A DNA stretch of 62,000 bases from Adiantum capillus-veneris (taxonomy: Eukaryota; Streptophyta; Polypodiopsida; Polypodiales; Pteridaceae): the NCBI GenBank assembly GCA_014529385.2, contig CM043959.1, positions 56,338,753-56,400,752 of the forward strand, given 5' to 3'. A program made the position numbers and the translations under genes. The notes beneath the pieces were generated by a model. That model did no database searches. It was not told where the DNA came from and saw nothing but the letters and a program-made list of their open reading frames with translations. Position 1 is the first letter of the stretch. Each line of letters starts with the position of its first letter. Positions 40,252 through 51,289 of this stretch are shown one piece after another.

Positions 40252-42189
40252 GTGGCTACCGACTATGTAACCAAATGGGCTGAAGCAAAAGCAATACGAA
40301 AGGCGGATGCAAAAACAACAGCTAAGTTCCTCTTTGAGAACATTATCACACGTTTTGGATGCCCCTTTGAACTTGTGAGTGACAATGGAACTCATTTTAT
40401 AAATGAAGTAATAAAAGAACTCACATCAAACTTCATGATATCTCACCACAAGTCTACACCCTATTATCCCCAAGAAAATGGCCAAGCTGAGAGTACCAAC
40501 AAAACTCTCATCTCCATTTTGACAAAGACAGTTGAGGCTCATCGCACTGATTGGGACCTAAAGCTTACATCAACTTTATGGGCTTATCGTACTACGTATA
40601 AAATTGCTATTGATTGCACACCGTTTAAGATGGTGTATGGCCAAGAAGTAGTTATGCCATGGGAGTTTGTCATTCCTAGTCTTCGAGTAGCTTCTCAAGA
40701 AGGTTGGGATGGTAACCCCTTAGTGGAGCGATTATATATCCTGGAAAGGCTAGATGAAGAGAGGCAATTAGCTGTGCAAAATGCTCTAGTGGAGAAGGAT
40801 AGGAGAAAGAAGTGGTTTGATAGCCATTTAAAGGATAAAGACATCAAGGTTGGTGATAAAGTTCTTATGTACGGGGTACGCAATGAAAAGAAGAGATTGA
40901 AATACGCTGGTAAGGGACCATATCGAGTGTGTGAAATTACCCCGCAAGGTACCATTCGTGTGGAGACTCTAGATGGAGTTGAAACCATTGGATTCCTTAA
41001 TGGGAGTAAATTCAAAAGATATTATGATCCTCTAAGCCAGGAAGAGTTGCAAGCCATCCATCAAAAGAAGGCTGCCAAGGAACAAGCAGAGCTTAGAAAA
41101 ATCCAAGCAAGAGTTGAGGCTCGAGAACGACAACAACGTCTTAGATGCCAACGAGAGGCTAATCTGAGAATCACGCAAGCATTTTTCAAGGACACAGATG
41201 ACGACTCATTAGAATCTGAGCCACCCCTACGATACCCAATTGAGCTAAATAGCCCCCATGGGAAAGTACTATACAATGCCTTATTAGATACGGGAGCTAA
41301 ACACAATTTGTTATCCTATGGAGTTTGGTGTCAATTAGGGAAACCGACCCTATCCCCGAGTACGATGCAAGTCAAGGGCATTAATAAAAACAAAACTGCT
41401 ATTCTTGGAGTCCTTCAGACCCCTGTTGTCTATGACAATGGAAGCATAGTGCAGAGGTTTCTAGTCATGCCCGCGGGAGCTATGGAAGGCAACGTAAACC
41501 TGGGACGCACGTGGATGTTGGCAACCAAATGCACTATTGATTGGGATACTGGTAGTGTCACGACGCGACCACCGACTCTTACCCCTATCATTCAAGCAAA
41601 GTCACCTACGTTGCAAACTCTAGCAAAGTTGAAGGATAGCCAACATTCACAAGCCAAGGTGGTTAACTCGTCCTTGCCGGCTACCCATGAACCTAGCACT
41701 TCAACACTTGTAGTTGCAGCAAGTAGTAATATTGCAAGTACTCAACCTGCACGACCTAAGAGTACATATCAATGGGTCCCCAAGGCCTTACTTCCAACTA
41801 CCTCAACCCTCCCATCCATTCCAAGAAAAAATTTCCCTGGAAAACCAAGAGCGCGCTCTAGGAGGGTCAAGACCAAATCACGATGGATTCCAAAACGACT
41901 ATTAGAAGCCCAAGGCTACTATGATGGAAATGAGCAAATCTGGGTACCTAAACGTAAAATGTGTCCTTCCCTATCGACAACAAACCCATATGAGTCAAAC
42001 AGTGTAACGCTAAAGCCAATGGCAGACCGTGGGAAGGGAAAGATCACAGAATGCTACACACCTAGTCCAGAGCTAGTTTGGGCTCTAAGGCAAAACCAAT
42101 TTATTCCACGTAGCTCAGGAAGGGGGGAGTTCCATGAAGCTTCTAGTTTCTCATGTAATACATCCATAGAGGTAAAAGCTTTTACATAG
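40252..42189 (+). CDS. E1 integrase core fused to second retropepsin-like domain
   Basis: 645-residue frame continuing from 40206 without a shift. Residues 1-130: DDE core with D4 (ATDYVTKW), D44 (SDNGTHF) and E80 (GQAESTNK), spacing D-35-E. SH3-like end at about 205-260 (KVGDKVLMYGV, KGPYRV). A charged coiled segment (about 270-325) follows. Then comes an unusual part: ALLDTGAKHNLLSYGVW with D346-T-G-A, and VNLGRTWMLATKCTIDWDTG, which together look like a complete second retropepsin fold. After a Ser/Thr-rich linker there is a module with WIPKRLLEAQGYYDGNEQIW (about residues 545-564) and a partial copy YQWVPKALL (about 505). This tail is shared with E2 at 55689-57218. Confidence 0.85.
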   Translation: MATDYVTKWAEAKAIRKADAKTTAKFLFENIITRFGCPFELVSDNGTHFINEVIKELTSNFMISHHKSTPYYPQENGQAESTNKTLISILTKTVEAHRTDWDLKLTSTLWAYRTTYKIAIDCTPFKMVYGQEVVMPWEFVIPSLRVASQEGWDGNPLVERLYILERLDEERQLAVQNALVEKDRRKKWFDSHLKDKDIKVGDKVLMYGVRNEKKRLKYAGKGPYRVCEITPQGTIRVETLDGVETIGFLNGSKFKRYYDPLSQEELQAIHQKKAAKEQAELRKIQARVEARERQQRLRCQREANLRITQAFFKDTDDDSLESEPPLRYPIELNSPHGKVLYNALLDTGAKHNLLSYGVWCQLGKPTLSPSTMQVKGINKNKTAILGVLQTPVVYDNGSIVQRFLVMPAGAMEGNVNLGRTWMLATKCTIDWDTGSVTTRPPTLTPIIQAKSPTLQTLAKLKDSQHSQAKVVNSSLPATHEPSTSTLVVAASSNIASTQPARPKSTYQWVPKALLPTTSTLPSIPRKNFPGKPRARSRRVKTKSRWIPKRLLEAQGYYDGNEQIWVPKRKMCPSLSTTNPYESNSVTLKPMADRGKGKITECYTPSPELVWALRQNQFIPRSSGRGEFHEASSFSCNTSIEVKAFT

Positions 42190-42316
42190 CCTCCACCTAC
42201 AATAGTGGACCTCCATGAAGCTACTCACAAAAACGAGATAAAAAAGTAAAAGAGCAAGAGCCATAACACAAAATCATAAAAACAAATTATGCACAAGAAC
42301 ACGACCCTTGTAATAT

Positions 42317-42775
42317 TTGCACTCTAACCATCATCTATTTGCGTGTACAGATATGGCTAGTACGCTAGAGTCATCCACTCCTGCCTTGGGTGAGAGGTAC
42401 CCTTGTTACTTTTCACAAATATTTCACATGGTCTTTCCAGTGATTGCATGTGAATGGGATTTGATAGGTACGCTAGCATGTGAGAGGAACTTTGAGGAGT
42501 TAGAATGGCTGATACGTCTCTTGACCACGTCTGATCCATACTTAGTAGAGAGCGTTTCTCCCATTACACAAGCCTACCCTTTTGACCAAGATGACTATAG
42601 GCGTCTAGTGACCTTCTTAGTAAACATGGGCACCTATGATGAAGAAGAAAATTTACAGGACTACACGGATGGCACATATGGTCTCATGGATGATGACTTT
42701 GTTTATCTCAACGACGAGGATAGGGGTTTAGCCTTAGGGTTTCCCCCCAACCTCTACAATATCCTATTCCCTTGA
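42317..42775 (+). CDS. E1 3' accessory ORF, function unknown
   Basis: 152 residues (140 from the second Met, MASTLES, at 42353), lying between pol and the 3' untranslated region. Acidic, with MVFPVIACEWDLIGTLACER, FEELEWLIRLLTTSDPYLVE and YRRLVTFLVNMGTYDEEE. No membrane segment or zinc site, so it does not look like an envelope protein. A faintly similar stretch occurs in E2 on the minus strand at about 57788-57620 (LEWTQILSTLDV, YYMLRVMGETDDESE). It is intact while gag-pol is broken, which may be chance. Confidence 0.5.
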   Translation: MHSNHHLFACTDMASTLESSTPALGERYPCYFSQIFHMVFPVIACEWDLIGTLACERNFEELEWLIRLLTTSDPYLVESVSPITQAYPFDQDDYRRLVTFLVNMGTYDEEENLQDYTDGTYGLMDDDFVYLNDEDRGLALGFPPNLYNILFP

Positions 42776-44134
42776 CTCTCTAGGGGGAGTGCAAATAATT
42801 AGGTTAGGGTTCCTTATGTTTTTTGTTGTGTTCAATAAGTGTTGGTACCTTTTCCCACTAATGTGCCTCCTGGAGGTATTCCTTTTGTTTCCTAGTGTGT
42901 ACAGGAGCGTGTTGCTATTGATAGGATTTGGACCTTCATGGAATCTTTATCTCGACTCACTCTTCAAATCAAGCGTGACCATCGACACAAACAGGTGTTT
43001 CTTGTCCATTAGCATTGCCCCTTATCTTTTTTGCATCTATGATTGTCTGCTTTAATTGTGATTGGTAGCCTAATATTCACCGCATTTGCTTAGTATCAAA
43101 CATTTAATTCAATGTAATTTTTTGTCATAATCACTTGTCTAGGTTTTAAAATCAAGCAGTCTGACTAAGCTAGTTTGACCAAGTTAGGTGTTAGAGATCT
43201 TCTCTTAATACCATGGGGAATGCCTTCCTAATAATCAATGGTTACTTAGGTTCTTAATCCGATTTAGGCAGCATTGTGTGAAATGTACTAGGGCTTTCTA
43301 GTGGGCTTGACCCTATTGACCTTTAGCTTAAGTATTATAAAGGGAGTTTACTAGTGTGATGAGCCTGGGGAGGTGTATCAGTGTTATATGACCCCCCAAA
43401 GTTACAAAATTAAAATGCTGAAAATGAACAAACAAAAAATCAAAGTGCCACAATGTAAAATCTTAAGCTGGAAGAGAAATCTCAGCTTGATTTGGTACTT
43501 CACTCACATGTATTGCCTATGGTACTAGAGCCCTAGAGGTTCCCAGTGTGGGCGCTTTTCCTTGAAAAGCAAAAAATCCAAGGCATACAAAATAAGCACA
43601 CACATCAAATTGAATCACTGTGAAAAGACTTTGGGGGGTCAAAGAAAAGGTAATCAGTCAGACGATGATTTCATGAGAAATTCCTTTTATCGTAGCTTAA
43701 CTACAAGGTCCTCTAGGTATAGCCTCTAGTAAGCCCTCGAACATGAAATACTTGGCTCTCCCTATTAAACAACTTAATTAACCAGAGAAAATTAAGAAGC
43801 TTACCCATGGTATTAATAGTCGATTTCTCTTGCCTTTCGACCGTTAAATTAGCGACCCCAGACTTGTTTAATTTTTTACCTTTACATCTATTTATGCATT
43901 TGATTACATTGCAATTTAATGCTTATGGCTGACAAATTGTTTAAAATTGTGTTACCAATCAATTGTCTGCCTAAAATTGCATATGCTTTTTAATCGCTTA
44001 TGAGAATGCAATTACTGTGAAATGTTGTTTGATTTTGTAGTGACTAATGAAGGCTAAGGACATTCATCTCAAATGCTCTTCCACCTCGACCAACGAGCTT
44101 CAACTCAATAGCTTCCGAGGACGGAATCTACATC
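42776..44134 (+). other. E1 3' untranslated region
   Basis: About 1.36 kb without supported genes, between the accessory ORF and the polypurine tract. Only short, unremarkable frames are present. Confidence 0.6.
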
Positions 44135-44145
44135 AGGAAGGGGGG
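44135..44145 (+). other. E1 polypurine tract
   Basis: AGGAAGGGGGG two bases before the 3' LTR start (TGTTAACCC at 44148). This is the expected plus-strand primer position. Confidence 0.8.
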
Positions 44146-44147
44146 CA

Positions 44148-44487
44148 TGTTAACCCTCACGGCTCACGGACACCCTATCACCTACGAGACGGACGTTGTA
44201 ACCTACGGTGGACATTGTATTATTTATTTGGTAGAGTCAGGTACCGGGCTTGTCGGTCCAATAGGAAAAGGGTAAGAGTGATCGCCGATGAGAGGCGCAC
44301 TCTAACTGGGACATTCAAGGGATTAGTTGGCTAAGCATGGGCGCCCAAGTGTGAATGGGGTGAGCTCATATAAAAGCCAACTAAACCTAAAATTCACTCA
44401 TTCTCTCATTTGTGCAATAGAAGAGTGCTCTTGCTCCATCTCCATCTCCATCTTCTTCTTCTTCACCTCCTTGTGTGTGTGTGTGTA

Positions 44488-44560
<73 letters not shown>

Positions 44561-44804
44561 GAGAGAGTGCGATCGAGCATTGCGGCGGCACGACGGCGGT
44601 GAAGAGGTTGAGCGCGACGTAGTGGCGTCTCCTTCTTCTTCGCGGCGAGGAATCCTCTACGGCAGGAGCATAGAGCGGTGAGTGACACACCATTGCCCTC
44701 TTTTGAGCTTACTAGTTAAGCTAGTTGTGTGCTTGGAGCCGTATGTGGCTCGAACACAGTGTTAGGCAAGTCCCTTGCTTCGACAGTGCGGCAAGGAGCG
44801 CACA
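44148..44804 (+). repeat. E1 3' LTR
   Basis: 657 bp, nearly identical to the 5' LTR outside the microsatellite. TATAAAAG at 44369-44376, short (GT)n at about 44471-44490, (GA)n at about 44491-44556. Ends GCGCACA and is followed by the target duplication ATGTA. Confidence 0.95.
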
Positions 44805-47800
44805 ATGTACAATACTCTGAGAAGGGCATGTGGGTTGCAGTTTCTTTTTCTAACCCCATTAACTACACCTTGGTTAGTGTATATGCACCTAATGCTGTGA
44901 CTGACAGGGCTATATGCTGGCAAGAACTTTCCAAGCTATCAAAAAGAATTGTTATTGTGGGAGACTTTAGTATGGTTGAGAAAATTGAAGACAGGTCAAG
45001 AAGTTTGGTAATTTCAGGTATAGAGAAAGCTAATTGGACAGATATGGTTGAGTCCTTGAACCTGCTTGATGTGTCAGAAGATATTGGGTTTACTTGGAAT
45101 AATAAGCAGGTTGGTGAATGTTTTAGATCTGCCAGGTTAGACAGAATTTACATGTCAGTCAATGTCCTACATGATCACTGGTCAGTTAGTTGCAAAACTG
45201 ATTCTCCTTGTTGCTTTCTGATCACAAGCCTGTATTTTTTGACTTGCATAGAGCTCAAACTAATTACAAAGCAGGTTGGCCTCATCTAGATAAATCTCTG
45301 TTTGGTATCAAGTATATTAAGGATAAAGTGCAGCAAGTCATAAAGGACTCTTTTGACAGTCATAAATCTCCAGCAATAGCTTGGGAAAACTCTGTTAGAA
45401 AGATTCAACATATTCTCACTCAGTACAAGCAAGTAGCTAAGAAAGTAAGAGCTGATAGAAGGATGATGATAGCAGGGGAGATTATTTAACTAGAGGAATC
45501 CCTCTCCAATTCTGACCCCCCCCCCTCCTAGACTCCTAGAGCTTAGAGATTCTTTGAAGCAGGAAGAGCTCCTTGAAGCTAGCAATGCCCTTGCTTTCAC
45601 TAGGGAGTTTTGGGCCGGAAAGATTGATAGACCTTCTAAATCAATGTTTGACCTATCAAAGAAGAAGAAGCCCAAGGACTTTATCCCTATTCTTAAAGAT
45701 AAGCATAACAGAGTTGCTGTGTCTCACAAGAAAAACTTAGGGATAGCCAAAACTTTCTTTACCAATATTTTCTTTGGTTCCCCCCAAAGAGATAGCAGTA
45801 GTCAACAAGCAAGAGCTGAGATAGCTCAGGTTAGGAAGAAGACTGTGGCTCCCAATTTAGCACAACTCCTGGACCAACCTATCAGTGAAGGGGAAATTAA
45901 AGAAACTATTAGTAAACTCAAGGCTGGTAAATCCCCTGGTATTGATGGGATCCCCAATGAATTCGATGTGCAGTATAAAGAATTTTTAGCCCCCCACCTT
46001 CTTCTAGTGTGGCAAGAAGCTACTAGGAGAGGAGCTCTTCCCGCATGTATCAATACTGGTGTTATTAAGCTTGTCCACAAAAAGGGAGCCAAGGAGGACC
46101 TCAGTAATTGGAGACCCATTACCTGTCTGACCTCTATCTACAAAGTCTATGCTCTTACCTTAGCTAGGAGGCTGAGTCCTTTGATGGACAGTATTATCTT
46201 ACAAGAGCAGAAAAGTTTCATCAAGGGCAGGTTCATTGTTGATGCTATTATCACCCTTTGGGAGGCCATGGAGTATGCTAAGGAAAATGGGCAGGAGTTT
46301 TTCTTTTTTAAAGTTGATTTTGATAAGGCATATGACAGCATGGATTGGGAATTTGTGTTGCAGTCTCTTTATGACATGGGTTTAGGAAAGAGATTTATCA
46401 GTCTTGTGCATGTTCTTTTTGGAAATGCTTTTGCCAGAATTGCTATTAACGAGGAGTTGCTAGAAGCTATTGCCTTGATGAGGTCCATTAGACAAGGGTG
46501 TCCCCTAGCCCCTTTGCTTTTTGCTATATCCTCAGATGCACTTGGTTGGTTGGTCAAAAAACAGATGCAGGAAGGCAAGCTAAAGGGAATCAAAGTGGCA
46601 GGTTGTGGGTCTGATCTGTGCCTGCAAATGTTCGTTGATGATACAAATGCCTTATGTAATGTAGATGACAACTCTGCTAATAGTTTCTTGGACTGCCTTA
46701 ACCTCTTTTTCTTGGCCAGTGGGTCTCAGATTAACCACCACAAGACTGGTTTTAAGGCTTCAAATGAGCAAATTCCTAATGCAGTGAGTATGGCAGGTTG
46801 TACAGTGATTCCAGATGGCCAAATTTTTAAGTTGCTTGGGATACCTATGGGCTTTAAGGTGTCCATGAGTCAAAGATGGGAATTGGTTATTGACAAATTC
46901 AGAAGGAAGTATTTTCTCTGGCAGTCTTATCAGCCTTCTTTACCCTCCAGAACCTTTGTGTTAAATCACTACCTTTTACCCTCCCTTATATATTTTCTGT
47001 CTTGTTGGAAGCCCAATAATTTGCAAATGAAACAGGTATATGCTATTACTAGAAGATTCCTTTGGGGAGGAAATGTTGAAGTCAAAAAGATACCTAAGGT
47101 GGCCTGGCATGTATGTTGTATGCCCAAGGCCAGAGGAGGACTTGGAGTCCTAAATGTGGAAACATTGTCTACAAAGATGGCTAGGAAATGGATTGCCAGG
47201 GCATGCAGTAGTATTGACTTTTGGGCTTGCCTACTTACAAGGAATGTCCATAATTTTACTTTGCAAGAATACAAATCTTGGAGAAATCTGAACCTACATG
47301 ATGTTGTCACCTCCTCATGGTGTCTTAGACCCACTGGCTCCCAACTGGTTTGCTCATTTTGGAAAGCATGGTTTTCCATCAAGAGTAAAATGAAGATCAT
47401 CATGAAGCAGTCCTATCTGAACATTACGTGCATGACTCTATATGGGTTGGCTTGATACCCTCAATGAAGAAATATTTTCTCACAAGGACTACTCATAGGA
47501 ATTAAAAGACAGGGAGACCTTCAAGTGAATGGACAATGGATGAATGAGAACCAAATTACTAACACCTTCAACATCTCTACTGGTTTCTAGGTCTTATTGT
47601 TTGCAGGCTCAAAGAACTAAAAGTGATGCTGAGGGATGTAGGACCTATTCACAGCAAGAAAATCTCTTTCCAAGACCTTGTCTGGAAGATATACAAGAAC
47701 TTCAGCAGGTTACCAGATTTTGATGAAGTGCTAAGAAGGAAGTTGAATGCCAGGTGGGAGATGGAATGGAGTGCCAAGCAATGGTCATATAGATTTAAGT

Positions 47801-48350
47801 GTGTCTGGGCCTTTGCTGCCCCAATAAAGCAGTGTGTGCTGGCGTGACTCGTCCTACATCAGCGGATCTGGACTGCCCAAAAAGCTCTTAAATGCAAGGT
47901 TGGAGATGGCTTGTGTAAAAAGTGTAACCTGGGAGAGGACATTAAACATATTTATGGATTGTCAAGCTAGCAGCAAGCTGTTGGATACTCTTTGGATATG
48001 TTGCAAGTCAGTACACCCCCAGAAATTCACAAGATGAAATTCTTCTTGGAGAATGTAAAGGGCTTGATATACCCTTATGGAATGAATGGAGATTAGCCTT
48101 TTTGTGGGTATGCTGGAATAGCAGAACAGAAGATATCTTTCAGGGAGTCATCAAGGATCATTCCCCCTCTTTTCTATACTCTCTTAAAAACATCACTCAT
48201 TGTGCCTTGGGTCAGATGAAGGAAGTCTTAGTTCGTCCCTTACATTCTATCCAAAAAGAGCAGAAATGGCAATCTTGGAAGCCTTTGATGCTTAAATTTT
48301 TCTCAAGAGAGAGACTCGTGATGGGCATGGACTGTCTCATTTTGTAAAGA
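44805..48350 (+). pseudogene. LINE ORF2, 3' part (endonuclease end, RT, zinc finger)
   Basis: Endonuclease resumes with GMWVAVSFSNPINYTLVSVY, then VIVGDFSMVE, ARLDRIYMS, and in a shifted frame LLSDHKPVFFDL with the catalytic SDH. The RT frame 45554-47455 (633 residues) is open: LKAGKSPGIDGIPNEF, VDFDKAYDSMDWEFV, RSIRQGCPLAPLLFA, and FVDDT with D362 and D363. A zf-RVT domain follows across frames at about 47620-48010 (FKCVWAFAAPIKQ, VGDGLCKKCNLGEDIKHIFM). ORF2 protein nicks the target and primes reverse transcription; here the endonuclease is cut by E1 and frames are broken. Confidence 0.85.
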
Positions 48351-48437
48351 TTATCCCATTTACCCTTTTGTGGGTGCCTCTCCCCATCCTAATAGGCATT
48401 GTATTTCTCCTTTTTTAATTCAACCTCCTATTCTCAC

Positions 48438-48459
48438 AAAAAAAAAAGAGAGAATTTGG
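48438..48459 (+). other. LINE poly(A) and right target duplication
   Basis: Ten A at 48438-48447 followed by GAGAATTTGG at 48450-48459, the match of 28840-28849. This fixes the LINE right end. Confidence 0.75.
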
Positions 48460-51289
48460 AAGTTAGTAGATGTTTGTAGCACTTAACATATTTAAAAACA
48501 TGCGTTAAGAAGATCATGATCAGTGCATTACATGCTCGCATGCTTGTGCCCTAAATATAAAAGAAAAAACCATATGTAAGTATGGTCGGGAGGTGGCACC
48601 GTCCTCACCCAATTGTTATGAATCGTAAGGAAAGTGTCCTTCCCCTGTATACTTGTTTTCTCCTCCAATGTTGAAGGGTTACGATATGCTTCTCCTCTAG
48701 TGTCGTAGGGTCATGTTTGTGTCTTCTCTTGTATAGAAGGGTCACTCTTTTTATCAGTATAAATGTAGAGCTCAATTAAGGAAGACAAAAGTTATATCCA
48801 TCTGTCCCAGGCAGGGAGAGAGGATATACAAGAGTATTGGAGGATTGTTAAGAAGGCTATGAAGCATCAATGGATAGGTCATTTGCAACACATTTGGGTC
48901 TATATGAAACTATGCAAAAGATGCCAAATGAAGTTGGTGAGAAACTCAAAATACACAAAGCAAGGATTGTTGAAGCCCGCAAGTTGATGATAAATTTGCA
49001 AATTAGGATTGATGCTCTATCTATGGGGTTTTAAGTTGATTATATGTCATCGTAACCTAAGAGTTGGCCTTCACTCATGTATTCAAAGATACGTTCTTTT
49101 GTGTCTATGTAACCTTAGAACTGGTCCTCACTAAGATTACTTCAGGAGATCACTCTTGGATTTGCAATGCATGAAAAGAGATTTATTACATGTCGATCTT
49201 TTGGCATCTTGCTTTTGCTCCTTTTGCTTGCAAAACCACATTTATTTTTATCTACATGCATGGTTTTGTATGTTATGATGTTGCCAGCCACTGCACATCA
49301 ATAGCATTGAAAGTATCCTATAAAGATACTTCGATAGCCAATCCATAAATCCCTATGGGCCCCTAACTCTATTCCTACTAGCTGCTTGGTTGACACCAAC
49401 TATGATTGTGTACCCCACCTATGGTTGCCAATGCCTCACTATAGATTCCTCATGTACACACTCCATGCCACCATTTTTTAGATATGACAAAAGACTTTGT
49501 ATATTTTCGTCTATCTTGCTAACCCATCCTTTGTGTTCTGATCATCACTCATGATACCACCTTAGCTTTCCTTTCTATGATCACCAACCACTTCAAATGT
49601 TTGGTCATTTCGCCACATGGAGTATGGTGTTGCTAACCTGCATCTCCCCAACATGCTTGTTTATCACATGTTGGTCACTCCTACCCTCTTGACTCCTACA
49701 CCTATTCTCTCTTTTGACCAACAACCAGCCACCTCGTCATATCATGTTGCACTTCACTTCACATTCTTCATCAGACTCTTATACATCCCGCATCATTGTG
49801 TTGTTTTTCGCCTCTCATCTTGTAAGAAAACCTCACTTTGAATTTGGTTAAAATAGCCATGAATTTGAGCTTCTCTCATGTCGATCGTGATCTATATCAT
49901 ATGTTCATCTTGACTATTGTGATGTCCATAGTCACCTCGATCTATTGTGATTTTGATTATTATCTCTCAATGCACTATCGAATGTTGTGCTTCTTGAACA
50001 TTGTTGGTTTCCTACGGTTTCTACCATCTTGATCCCTCATGCTCCGATCTTTGCGGTCATCATCATTCTCATGCTCAATCACCATCCCTTTGACTATGAT
50101 CTCAAGGAGTGAGGGTGTCAGTATCAATTGCTAATGGATGATGGTTGTTTTGTGATGATCATATGCAGGTGCTCTCAAGTGAATGGATAACTATGTAGAG
50201 GCTGAATGCTAACTGGTTGCAATGGCAACATGTCCATAATGGAATGGTGGATCAAGTGATAAGTTCACTATAGTCCTATGCAAACCCTTTGCATAGGACT
50301 ATAGTGAGAGCTTCACTATAGTTCTATGCAAACCCTTTGCATGGTACAATTGGACTACTTTTCATCCTCATTGTACACAAGGAACAAAGTATTGGTTGTG
50401 CCCATGTTGACTTGGAACCAACTAGTCATATTTATAGGACATGCCCTTTTGATGTCAAATGAATAGATAATTGCAAATCTAAAATACACACCTCGTTATG
50501 GATATTCCATGATAGGGTTAGCCAAGTAGGCTACCAATAGAAGAAGATATGTAAGTTGAAAATTTAAATTTTAATAAACTTATGAAAATAGAAAAATTAG
50601 ATAGAAATATATAATGGAATTGGTAAGCTCATTGCAAGCGCCAAAATGATAGCAATATTGGCATCTCAAACAGGGAAATAAAATTCCACCCCTCACAAAG
50701 AGCTACGAAGCATTGACATTTTCTTGATGGATAGAGCATGCCTACTCCTCATCGATCGTAACTTGACGTCTTTTCTACAAGTGATGGACTTCAAAGACCT
50801 CATATTCCTATTTAATATTGAGACATGTGTTGTAGTAGATGTGTACATGCATGGTGATCTCCATTCTTTACTTTTGCGTGAGTAGAATAATCAAAATGTT
50901 ATCCATTTTTTTGTCTAGCAGAGACACTAGCTGAGTGTCTCATAAAACTTGAACCAGAACATTTGGATCAAGTTGATGTCCCATAGCATCATGGTCATTG
51001 TGTGTGCATGAGTGGCCCAAACATAATTGTCTTAGAACAACGCAAAAAAAAAATCCTTGGTGGATTCTTGCATGTAGTTTATTTCACTATTTTCCCAACA
51101 AAACAAAAGGTAGTGACACTTGCAGATATTACACACAATCCTTTGGACGAGTGAGGAAGACATAATTCTAGAGCTTGTGTAACTCGAGCAACATACTTTT
51201 GTTTTTTTGAATAATGCGTGTTCTTCATGGTAGCTTGCATGGTGAGTAGGCTCTTTCCATCGCATTAGCTACAACTCCTATTTCAGCTA
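48460..51289. other. Gene-free stretch
   Basis: No gene recognised. TATAAATG at about 48769 within a stretch rich in TCTCCTC and GAAGGGTCA-like repeats might belong to an old LTR, but no partner was found. A strong hairpin lies at 50266-50306. Confidence 0.5.
50266..50340. repeat. Perfect 19-bp hairpin plus third arm copy
   Basis: Arms 50266-50284 (CACTATAGTCCTATGCAAA) and 50288-50306 are perfect reverse complements around CCC. After AGAGCTT the left arm, loop and start of the right arm appear again at 50314-50340 with one T/C change. There is no terminator-like U tract. Confidence 0.9.

Larger units (their letters stand above)
31130..44804 (+). mobile_element. E1: 13.7-kb Ty3/gypsy LTR retrotransposon
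   Basis: LTRs 31130-31767 and 44148-44804, both TGTTAACCCTCAC to GCGCACA, flanked by a 5-bp target duplication ATGTA (31125-31129 and 44805-44809). It has a tRNA-Asp-like primer site and a polypurine tract. Order: gag, zinc knuckles, protease, RT, RNase H, integrase. This order is Ty3/gypsy. There is no chromodomain and no second RNase H of Tat type. The Asp-type primer site and long leader recall Athila-like or other OTA lineages, but the lineage needs a tree. Extra parts are a second retropepsin-like domain with a repeat module behind integrase, and a 3' ORF. About eight substitutions and one 17-bp deletion separate the LTRs, so the insertion is fairly young, yet several stops and frameshifts break gag-pol. 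Confidence 0.9.
28850..48447 (+). mobile_element. L1-type LINE, split by an LTR retrotransposon
   Basis: A near full-length LINE: 5' leader, ORF1 with DUF4283-like and zinc-knuckle segments, ORF2 with endonuclease, RT and zf-RVT, and a 10-base poly(A) at 48438-48447, flanked by GAGAATTTGG at both ends. Without the inserted LTR element it is about 5.9 kb, a normal plant L1 length. ORF1 has several stops and frameshifts, and ORF2 is interrupted in the endonuclease, so the copy is dead. It lies head-to-head with the VQ gene, beginning about 510 bp upstream of its start codon. Confidence 0.85.
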
